Of a stretch of DNA of 64,000 nt, positions 11,482-19,842 are shown in pieces. The notes below the pieces were generated by a model. The model was not told where the DNA came from. It did no database searches and saw nothing but the letters and a program-made list of their open reading frames with translations. Positions within the stretch are counted from its first letter, which is position 1. The number at the start of each line of letters is the position of its first letter. Both the position numbers and the translations under genes were made by a program. Origin of the DNA: Dioscorea cayenensis subsp. rotundata (Eukaryota; Streptophyta; Magnoliopsida; Dioscoreales; Dioscoreaceae); contig NW_024086924.1 in NCBI RefSeq assembly GCF_009730915.1, forward strand, positions 124,001 to 188,000. Reading direction: 5' to 3'.

Positions 11482-13227
11482 TGATAAGTGCTTGTGCGAT
11501 ATGAATGCGAAGCGTTCATTCCTTATGTTGAGCATTACTTTCCTCAGTTTTCTAAATTAATATGTGTGTTTTTATGTTACTTTTACGCAGGTAGGGTTGT
11601 GAGGCCGAGTATGAAGAAAATGGGCCAATGTGGATCATAATGCACCTATTTTGGAGCAGATTTTGTTAAGGTTCAAACGCGAAGACATAGGTCAGGTGTG
11701 AGATGCTAGAGTGTGTGCCAACCTCCTCGCATTCGAGTGAGCACATCTATTTGGAGGGGCACAAAGACAGTCACGCTTGAGCACATCTATTTGGAGATGC
11801 TACAGTATAGCAACACTGTAGCAATTACTGTAGCAACACTGGTCACAGCCGGCCGAGAAATCAGAGAAACAGAGAATCCACACGGGCGTGTGGAAATTAT
11901 CCACACCCGTGTGGAAATTCCGTACGGGCGCGTGTATCGTCCATGCCCGTGGAGTTGCCCGATTCCAGCCCTATTTAAAGCCGATTCAGCCCTGATTTTG
12001 GTATTCTTTTCTCCATCTTTTCCCCAACTTGTGAGAGAGTTTCGGCTGGGGTTTCGAGGGGTATTGGCCAGGGTTTTGGAGAGGTTCTACGGCTCCGACA
12101 TCGTGATTCCATTAGGAAGAAGGTTGGTAGGGGAGCTTCCATCGAGACGTATCCTATACCGGACGAAGGAATCCTTGGACGACGAGTAGAGGACTTTCCA
12201 CAAGACCATTGACACGACTATCGAGGAGGTTTCTTTATGGATTCATTACTTTTACATTCGATTTCTTTGATTGTACTAAGCTCCATGGAGAGCTAAACCC
12301 CTAGTGGGTACTTGGATGATTGTGAACCCTAGGATGTATTAGTTTCATTGAACTTCTTTATTATGCTTTCAATAACTTGATGTTTATTGTGAGTTCCAAC
12401 CTTGAATGCTTGATTGTATGAACATTTCCCCTAGAGTGACACTAGGGTTGAGAGTTCTTGTTGGTAACCTTGTGAGTGAGTGACACACCACTAGCGTTAG
12501 ACAAAAGCTAGGTTGGAGAGGGTTGAGAGGGTGAGTCGAGAGTGCAGGGAGCGTCCCACTTTCCCTCCGACGTGATAGATTCTACCTCCGTTCCTCGAGT
12601 TCTTTGCGGCCATAATGGAGTGAATGGTCTAAGAGATGAACCTCCGCTGGGGCCAAGTTGCGCGTGCAATGGAGTGAAGCGTTGAGAGGATTTTAGTATC
12701 TAGGGCTTAATTGTGGCTAGGGACCTTCCACTTGGACCAAAGGGGTAGGTCTATATTTAGGAAGAGATTTATCACTTGGAATTCCCTAGAGCTCATTGCA
12801 ACTCTATGCGAGTGCGAGGTGTTGAGATTGTTCGATTTTTCCTCCGGGACATGTATAGAGTTAGGCATAGTTGACCTTAAATTTGGGACTATGTATGTAA
12901 GGATTTCCACAACTCACCATTGTATTGATTAGGAAGCATAATAGAGAGTTCTTGCACTTGAAGCGATCATCCTAGGTAAAGCATTATCCGAGTACCCCAT
13001 TCTTTATCGATTGCCTTACCCTCTTCTTACTTTTGCTCTTTCACTTGTTGTTTTTATTGTTGAGAATTGAATCAATTTCACACTTATCACTATTGATATT
13101 CCACATAGCTAAGAATCAAATTAAGTATTTTCACTCCCTACTCCCTGTGGATTCGACCCCGCTCACCCGGGATTATTACTTCGACAAGCCCGTGCACTTG
13201 CGGGATATAAGCAAGGGGACCTTGTCA
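11482..13227 (+). mobile_element. 5' LTR of element A
   Basis: TGATAAGTGCTTGTGCG to GGGACCTTGTCA. U3 contains CACGGGCGTG-type palindromes (11877-11960) right before a TATTTAAAG box (11972-11980). Downstream are the family landmarks CTCCATGGAGAGCTAA (about 12280) and the terminal CCCGTGCACTTGCGGG (about 13188). It carries spurious ORFs but no conserved protein. Confidence 0.95.
11877..11960. repeat. CACGGGCGTG palindromes upstream of the TATA box, A 5' LTR
   Basis: Three inverted-repeat units of about 20-30 bases: CACACGGGCGTGTGG, CCACACCCGTGTGG, and TACGGGCGCGTG paired with CATGCCCGTGG. They are separated by AAATT linkers and end about 12 bases before the TATA-like box. The 3' LTR copy (20237-20320) has the same units with C-to-T and G-to-A changes at several CG sites. 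Confidence 0.8.
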
Positions 13228-13233
13228 AGTTTT

Positions 13234-13251
13234 TGGCGCCGTTGTTGGGGA
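13234..13251 (+). promoter_or_regulatory. Primer-binding site of element A (tRNA-Asp type)
   Basis: TGGCGCCGTTGTTGGGGA, seven bases after the LTR. It matches the complement of the plant tRNA-Asp 3' end (TGGCGCCGTTGCCGGGGA) with two mismatches. This primer is typical of Athila-type elements. Confidence 0.85.
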
Positions 13252-13378
13252 GCTAGGCGTTTAGAGATACTTTGCACTTTGTTTTCTTAGCTATTTCACC
13301 CCACATTCTATTCCATATCTTCTTATTCTATCATTTTTTTGATTTTCTTTTTCTTTTTCTTTGGTACAGCTCCAGGTT

Positions 13379-15937
13379 ATGACCCGAGGGAATCCATCAA
13401 TATTGATTGAAGGAGACCCTAAGCTTGAACGTACACTTCAAAGGAAAGGGAAAGAACCTGTACAAGAACAGCCTAGTCCAGCTGATTTGGAAGTAGAAGG
13501 ATCTGACAACATGGCGGAACAGAATGAGCAACAACGTACACTATCTGATTATGCCAGACCTTCATTGTTGGGGACATAATCGAGTATTGTGCATCCCCCA
13601 ATTACAGCTCAGAATTTCGAGCTAAAGCCGGCATTTATCCATATGCTGCAGCAGTCCGCACAATTCAACAGTTTGGCCGATGAGGATCCAAACAGTCACA
13701 TAGAGAGCTTTCTCGAGGTGTGTGACATGCTGAAGATCAATGGTGTGACGGATGATGCCATCAAATTGAGAGCCTTCCCATTTTCCTTAAAGGGGAAAGC
13801 AAAGCAATGGCTACACTCATTGCCTAGGGCATCAATCACTACATGGGAGGAGATGGTAGAAGCTTTTCTAGCACGTTATTTCCCTCCTGGAAAATCAGCC
13901 AAGCTTAGGAATGAGATCTCATCCTTTATGCAATTGGAATTGGAGTCTCTATTTGAGACGTGGGAATGGTTCAAGGAACTTCTGCGCAAGTGTTCGCAAC
14001 ACGGATTTTCGGAGTGGATGATTGTTCAAACCATCTACAATGGGTTGAATGTAGGTACAAGATAACTCTTGGATGCGGCGGCAGGAGGTACCTTAGGTAG
14101 CAAGACCCCCGACGAGGCTCATCAATTGATTGAGCAAATGGGGTTAAATAGCTACCAGTGGAACGCGAGGGAGAAGAAAAAGGTGGCCGGTCTCCATGAA
14201 ATTGATGCGGTAACTTCATTGGCGGCCCAAGTGGAGAGTTTAAGTAAGAAGCTAGATCTTATAGCTTCGAATAGAGTTGCGGCCGTAACCAATTGCACCG
14301 GTTGTGGTGGAGGACATGCTCCCTCCGATTGCCCAATCGTCATTGGTGATGTTTCTTCAGTTGAGAATGTCGACTTTGTAGGTAATGGAATGAGACCTCA
14401 AGGGAATCCATACAACAACACCTACAATTCAGGTTGGAAGAATCATCCCAACTTTTCATGGAGTAATCAAGGACCACAGAAGACCATGGGGCCATCGGGG
14501 TTCCAACAACAACAACAAGCCCCTTAAGTGGAAAACAGAATTTCTGGCTTGGAAACCCGAATGACGGATTTGGAGAAGCACTTGGCTAGATTTGTTCAAT
14601 CGGCAAATACAAGGTTTGAATCAGTCGAGGCTACACTTCACAATCACACCGCCTCCTTGCACAACCTTGAAAATCAAATGGGGCAAATTGCGAAATCTCT
14701 TTTCGAAAGGCCACATGGGAGTTTACCAAGCAACACGGAAACCAACCCGAGAGAACATGTGAAGGCGATCACTTTGAGAAGCGGTCGTGAGGTTGAAGGG
14801 AGGCTTCCGAGTGAGAAGCCGAAAGAACATGCACCCGAGGTCGTAGAGGTTGACAAGGGAGCAAGCAAGGAGAAAGAGGTGGCACCCCCACCTTTCAAGC
14901 CAAGAATCCCTTATCCCTCTAGATTGAAGAATGACCAAGGGGATGAATAGTATAAGAAGTTCCTGAGTTTGTTCAAGCAACTCCACATCAACATTCCTTT
15001 TGTTGAGGCTTTGACTCAAATGCCTAAGTATGCGAAGTTCCTTAAAGATCTATTGACCAACAAGAGGAAATTGGAGGAGAGTGCTTCAGTGGTGCTTGAT
15101 GCTTCATGTTCGGCGGTGTTACAAAAGAACATGCCGAACAAGAAGAAGGACCCGAGAAGCTTCATTATCCCGTGTAACATCAGCAACGTAGGTGAGGAAA
15201 TGGCATTGGCAGATTCAGGAGCGAGTATCAATGTCATGTCATAAACATTTTTCCAAAAGCTAGGTTTGGGTGAGCCTAGGCCTACTCGGATGACTTTACA
15301 ATTGGCGGACCGAACGGTACGACATCCGAGAGGCATCATTGAAGACGTGCTTGTCAAGGTGGACAAGTATATTTTTCCTATTGACTTTGTAGTGCTAGAT
15401 GTCGATGAGAATGCAGAGGTACCCTTGATACTTGGGAGACCGTTCTTGCGGACTTCCATAGCATTGATTGACATGGACGGCGGAGAGCTCACATTGAGAG
15501 TCGGAGACGATAAGCTCACTTACCGCCTTGCTTAAGCCATGCGGCATTATCTCGATTTTGATGACACTTTCTATTTTCTAGACACTACTGATGAGATTGT
15601 TGATGAATATATACAGGAAATGTTCAACCCGGATCCGTATGAAGGTTTGTTCGACCAAGAGGAGAGCAATAAAGAAGTACTGATGCTTGGTTCGACTGGA
15701 GAGGAAACATCTACCCCGGGAATCTTGAAGATGGTGCTCCGAAAAATGAAGAGGGCTCGAAGACGCCACCGAAAATGCCCCAAGACTGTTGGAGACGTAC
15801 ATGAGCCAAGGGAGTTGGATGAACAATTGCTTGGTGGTCCGAAGCCCGCTAGTACACCCTCTACCCTCAAGAGACTTTGCTCATCATGCTTTCAAGTTAT
15901 GGGTAAGAGGGCAACCTTCATTCATGAACCCCAGTGA
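13379..15937 (+). pseudogene. Gag-protease polyprotein of element A
   Basis: One continuous frame of about 850 codons from ATG 13379, with six internal stops (13577, 14063, 14525, 14948, 15242, 15533) and no frameshift. Order: N-terminal region; plant retrotransposon gag (capsid) domain around residues 100-225 (FPFSLKGKAKQWL, FLARYFPP, YNGLN); zinc knuckle C-x2-C-x3-H-x4-C at about residue 305; a coiled-coil-like stretch (NLENQMGQIAKSL); aspartic protease with LADSGAS at about 610 and LILGRPFL at about 684. The final TGA at 15935 coincides with the GAG|GTAAG donor-like site. ATG 13379 is chosen by alignment with element J. No RT follows. Confidence 0.85.
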
Positions 15938-15982
15938 GGTAAGAAAAGATACGTCAAGCTTAGTGACATTAAACAAGCGCTT

Positions 15983-16000
15983 CTTGGGAGGCAACCCAAG
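15983..16000 (+). other. Conserved stem-loop CTTGGG-AGGCAA-CCCAAG (A)
   Basis: Perfect 6-bp stem with a 6-base loop, 44 bases after the donor-like site. The same stem-loop follows gag in elements C (22259-22276, minus), G (41728-41745, loop ACGCAA), J (48905-48922, minus) and E (59528-59545), always preceded by a conserved (t)taaacaagcgcttc-type stretch. The frame through it differs between elements, so conservation looks like it acts on the nucleic acid. Confidence 0.75.
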
Positions 16001-16275
16001 TGTTTATTGTTTTCGTACCTTTTAGTTTAGTTTGTTTGCATGAATAAATTGTTAAGTGTTGGTGTTTCAATTTTTGAGTGCTTGTGCTGCGATTTTATTG
16101 TGGATCTTTAAAAGAATTCATTGTTGGTTTTGTTGTGAGTTGGTGAAGTTTGGTCATTTGAGTTTTATATTGTGTTTTCCTCTGGTAAATTTTGCATAAT
16201 AGAGCAGGCTCTGAGTGTGTGGACATGTTCTGATTAATTCTACAAAGCCTGCAGGTTTTTCTAAGTCATCCAGAG

Positions 16276-16875
16276 AAAACACACGGGCGTGTGGAATTTC
16301 CGCACGCCCGTGTTTGTTTACTGTGAGCTCATCCAGAGAAGGAACAGGGGCGTGCGGCTGCCCCTGTGGACGACCATGCAACTGGCGCACGCCCGTGGGT
16401 AATTTCCGCATGGGCATGTGAATTTCCTGCAGAGTTGGGCAATTTTTCCCGAGAGCACATAGGGGCGTGGACTCACCCCTGTGGGCAACCTTGTGAATCA
16501 CCCACGGGCGTGGGTAATTTTCGCACGCCCGTGCGAAACTCTGTAGGTTGCTCCCTCTATCCCGAGAAAACACAGGGGCGTGCGGCTGCCCCCTGTGAGT
16601 TGGGGCATGTGAATAACCACGCCCGTGGGGAATTGGCGCACGGGCGTGTGTTAGACTTGATATTTTTCTCGGATGATCCGGGAAGCCACAGGGGCATGCA
16701 TCCTCCCCTGTAGGTCGGGCGCACGGGCGTGGATATTTTCCGCACGCCCGTGTGATATCATTCAGAGTCAAAGGAGCGTTTTCCCGAGAAAGCACAGGGA
16801 TGTATGTACACCCCTGTGGCGCTCTCGAAGTGAGGCACACGGGCGTGTGTAATTTCCACATGCCCGTGGGAGTAC
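16276..16875. repeat. Tandem palindrome array in the A spacer
   Basis: Two kinds of inverted repeat alternate: ACAGGGGCGTG..CCCCTGTGG units starting near 16346, 16461, 16574, 16690 and 16796 (period about 106-116), and CACGGGCGTG..TTTCC..CACGCCCGTG units between them. Together they form about five tandem copies of a roughly 114-bp repeat, each able to fold into two hairpins. Frames read through it give repetitive HGRVEIPHARV-like peptides, which I do not regard as real protein. Confidence 0.85.
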
Positions 16876-17314
16876 ACAGAATTTCTAGAGACACGATTTT
16901 CTCCTTAAAAACCCTGTGATCCGTCTCATTCTTCATCTCCAGTCGCCGGAAAATGGTTCCCGATTATCTTTCCAACCTTTCGTCATTATTTGGAGGAATT
17001 TTCTTCGCTAATCTTACCGAATTTCAGACGTGTTCATATTCATCTTTTCGGTAATCCTTTTATTCTCTCTTCTTCGCCAAGTATGGTTTTTCACGGATTG
17101 AATACTTTTAAATGCGGGTTTTCATGCATGAAGGATGAGTAGTATGCATTTGAAGTGATTTTAAAGTGAATTGTTAAGTTTTGTTGTACACCCGTGCGGA
17201 AGTTTCTTGCTCTGCAGTTCCACACGGGCGTGGGTAATTTCCACAGGCCCGTGTGGATTTCTGCAGTATATTGTTTCTGAGATTTTTGATTGTTTCTTCT
17301 TTTGTACTACAGAT

Positions 17315-18532
17315 ATGGCACCTCGCGCAAAGAAGAACGAAGTGAAGCGCCTAAGTCTCACTTCACCCGAACCGGTACATGTGGAATTGTCGAATCCCGA
17401 GCATCAGGCTCACTTCAAGAGACTTTCACCACTTGGGTTTGGTCAGACTTGCTTCGCGGATGTACAAGTGCTTCGAGATATTCATCAGGGGGACAAGTTG
17501 ATTAATGAGATTGATGAGATGTTAGCAGTGGAAAGCTGGAGGAGGCTGTTGACGATTAGTGAGCCAGCTTACCACGCACTGACGCTAGAGGTTTTAGCGT
17601 CCTTTGAGATTCGATTGCTGCATGGGAGAGTCGACACTACAGAGGCGATACAGTTTCAGGCATTCGGACATCCATTCTCCATGAGCATCACTGAGTTTTC
17701 GATTAGAACGGGCCTGTACGATGGCGCCTATACAAGTACCGTGGAGTATGGCCGACTACCAGTGGACTTTCCAGTGTCAGTCACCCCTTATCATGCGTAC
17801 AGGATTTTGTGTGGACATGGAGAGTACGAACCGGGATTGTCAAAGGCCTTTAGTTTATCCCAGTTCAGTTACAGATACGTACACGCAGTCATCAGTAGAT
17901 CCGTGTCAGGTCGAGCAGATAACACAGCCGTTTTGACCAGGCTGGATCTGCTTTTCTTATACTCCATGGCCCGCAATGTACCACTTCACTTAGGATGCAT
18001 TTTAGCAGATGTTTTGCAGTACCAGGACCATTCGACGAGAGTGGGTCTACTATTTACTGGCCCTTATATCACCAGACTCATTCTGGGAATGGGTTTGGGC
18101 AACGCTCTACGTGGAGCTGAGAGGACAGTTGTACCCACCCCTCTTGCATTAGATACGATCAGGATGATGGGGTTGGTACGGAGGTTTGGGCCAGGGACTT
18201 ACATTCTCACTACAGCTACTGCTGAGACCACCAGGAGTGAAGGAAATACTGCGGGGGGTATCCAGCAGCATCCTCCATCTTCTATAGCACCGGGTACTCG
18301 AGCCTATGACCGTATTGAGAGGCTGGAAACCAATGTTAGAGAGATTCGGACTGAGATAGCGGAGCTCCGGGCTATGCAGTTGACTCAGTACACAGATCTT
18401 ATGGCCCGATTCGATTTCCTTCGAGATCTCCTGAGACTCGGACCGTCAGCTCCTCCAGCACCAGAAGACCCACCATGTGCTTCCACTTCCGCAGCAGCAG
18501 CACAGGAGCCTGAGCGCAGCACCGACACTTGA
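17315..18532 (+). CDS. ORF2 of element A, intact (Athila ORF1-like protein)
   Basis: 405 codons with no stop. ATG 17315 is preferred over the upstream in-frame start because it directly follows a strong 3' splice site and starts with a basic MAPRAKKNEVKR stretch, as in C and E. Conserved parts: LTLEVLASFEIRL (about 90), FQAFGHPFSMSITEFSIRTGLY (about 114), FSYRYVHAVISRSV (about 188), LHLGCILADVL (about 225) and FTGPYITRLI (about 247). After residue 325 come a predicted coiled coil (RIERLETNVREIRTEIAELR) and an Ala/Pro/Ser tail. It resembles the Athila ORF1 / putative plant transposon protein families, whose function is unknown. It sits where env lies in retroviruses but I see no signal peptide or membrane segment. 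Confidence 0.75.
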   Translation: MAPRAKKNEVKRLSLTSPEPVHVELSNPEHQAHFKRLSPLGFGQTCFADVQVLRDIHQGDKLINEIDEMLAVESWRRLLTISEPAYHALTLEVLASFEIRLLHGRVDTTEAIQFQAFGHPFSMSITEFSIRTGLYDGAYTSTVEYGRLPVDFPVSVTPYHAYRILCGHGEYEPGLSKAFSLSQFSYRYVHAVISRSVSGRADNTAVLTRLDLLFLYSMARNVPLHLGCILADVLQYQDHSTRVGLLFTGPYITRLILGMGLGNALRGAERTVVPTPLALDTIRMMGLVRRFGPGTYILTTATAETTRSEGNTAGGIQQHPPSSIAPGTRAYDRIERLETNVREIRTEIAELRAMQLTQYTDLMARFDFLRDLLRLGPSAPPAPEDPPCASTSAAAAQEPERSTDT

Positions 18533-19842
18533 CTTCTTCTTCTTTACTTTCATGCATTTTACTTTATCTTATTTTCTTATTTTTAGACTTGTTCACTCAG
18601 AAAGGACTTTCCTTCTGATTTTATGTTATTTTGCATTATCGAGTTGTATTCATTGCTTCATCTTTTATACACTAGAGTTATTTTTGTTTTTCTTGAGCTT
18701 CACTGAACCCCCTCGTGTATGTGTGCAGATGGTCTTGTCTTCTTGGAAATTGAGACTTAATCATGGGCACGGCCAAGGTGCTTTGGCACTTGGCCGTGCG
18801 AGCTTCACAACCCGTTGGAACACTACTCCCAATGAATTAGCTCCATCAAACGCAACACTAGGAGTCAGGGGAGTATTGTTTTGATTACTTCTCCCACATA
18901 TATTTTTCATTGATATACATTATGAGTGAGCTTGCATGTGTACATTGAGGACAATGTACAACTTAAGCGTGGGGGGGAGTTTCATAATGCACACATCATT
19001 TCTATTGTTCTTGATTGATATATGCTCACATAGCCAATGGCGGTTCACCCTAGTTGCAATGATTGTATTCTTAAGTTTAGGAAAAATTGTTAACATTGAA
19101 TGTTTTTCATGCTCTAGTTCTTGCTTGAATTTTTTTAGGAATTTTTTTGCCCGATTTACACTTAGTGCACTACTCACTCTTTGAACTCTATTGGAAACTC
19201 ATGTTCGATGTTAAAAGGCACTAGTTAGGTTTATTTTTCTTGTGCTAAATTATAAAAAAGAAAAATGAAAATGAAAAAGAAGGAACAAAAATAGTTTTTA
19301 TTGTTTATTTGAATTGTTGGGCGGAAAGAGCTACCACCTATGAAGTATGAAGCTACTCTCACAAGTCGGATACTAGTTATGCCCCTAATGAGAGAAAGAG
19401 CTATCTCATAGGGATGAGTGAAAGCTACCACCCGGGTAGAAAGAGCTACCACCTCAAAAGTGTGAAAGCCACCTTAGCGGCCGCTTTCGAAAGGGCTACC
19501 TTAGAGGATGTGTGAAGCTACTACCATCTTTTAAAATTTTTATCACTTGTGTAGATAAATAAGTCCCTTGCACTTAGAACTTTGAGGAGTATAACTTGGG
19601 GTGTTTTGAGTGAGTTCACACACTTACACGAAATTCGGGTTTGTTATCCTTCTTGGTTCATGTTTTTAGCTAGAGCATTGATTTTTCGTATTTAGTGTTG
19701 AAATTTCCCTTACTTGTAGAATGCTATCTTTTGTATACTTTGGTGAACCTAAGGCCAAGCACTTTCAATATTTTCTTCACGGATGCACAGAATGTTTTAA
19801 TGTTTTCTTGAGGACAAGCAAAAGCTTAAGTGTGGGGGAGTT
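18533..19842 (+). other. 3' UTR and polypurine tract of element A
   Basis: Non-coding. It holds a CTCAGAA/TTCTGA stem-loop (18596-18618), GTGTGCAG|ATGGTC (about 18720-18733), a TACATTG/CAATGTA stem-loop (18941-18958) followed at 18963 by CTTAAGCGTGGGGGGG, the AAGCTACC block (19326-19527), and the terminal AGGACAAGC..CTTAAGTGTGGGGG tract at 19811-19842. The two G-rich tracts share the CTTAAG(T/C)GTGGGG core. Confidence 0.8.
19326..19527 (+). repeat. AAGCTACC-rich block in 3' UTR of A
   Basis: At least eight (A)AAGAGCTACC / GAAGCTACT / GAAAGCTACC units over 200 bases, with GCGGCCGC at about 19477. Near-identical counterparts lie in B1 (1208-1407) and G (43622-43823). It is non-coding. Confidence 0.75.

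Larger units (their letters stand above)
15939..17312 (+). other. Predicted intron between gag and ORF2 of element A
   Basis: A strong donor-like GAG|GTAAG sits at the gag stop (GT at 15939-15940). A pyrimidine-rich acceptor TTCTTCTTTTGTACTACAG ends at 17312, two bases before the ORF2 ATG. Inside are a stem-loop (15983-16000), an AT-rich tract, a tandem palindrome array (16276-16875), and one more palindrome pair at 17190-17260. Splicing would place ORF2 on a subgenomic RNA. The signals are seen; the splicing is inferred. Confidence 0.5.

Noticed and set aside
11713..12189. 158-codon ORF in the LTR of A, repeated at 20074-20550
   Set aside because: It lies inside the LTR, spans the palindromes and TATA box, and is conserved only because the two LTRs are recent duplicates. 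Other LTR families do not keep the frame.
15016..15519. 167-codon minus-strand ORF
   Set aside because: Shadow of the protease region of A gag on the opposite strand.
16276..16875. CRISPR-like array of spaced palindromic repeats
   Set aside because: The host is a plant, repeats alternate between two motifs with variable spacers, and there are no cas-like genes. It is a transposon-internal tandem repeat.
16154..16936. 260-codon minus-strand open frame across the palindrome array of A
   Set aside because: The peptide is a low-complexity product of the tandem palindromes (repeated ARPCG / HGRVE-like strings). Similar frames appear on both strands wherever the array occurs, and no family is recognisable.
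17315..18532. ORF2 as an envelope glycoprotein
   Set aside because: It has the position expected of env, but no signal peptide, no transmembrane helix and a basic N-terminus with a C-terminal coiled coil. I prefer the Athila ORF1-like label.
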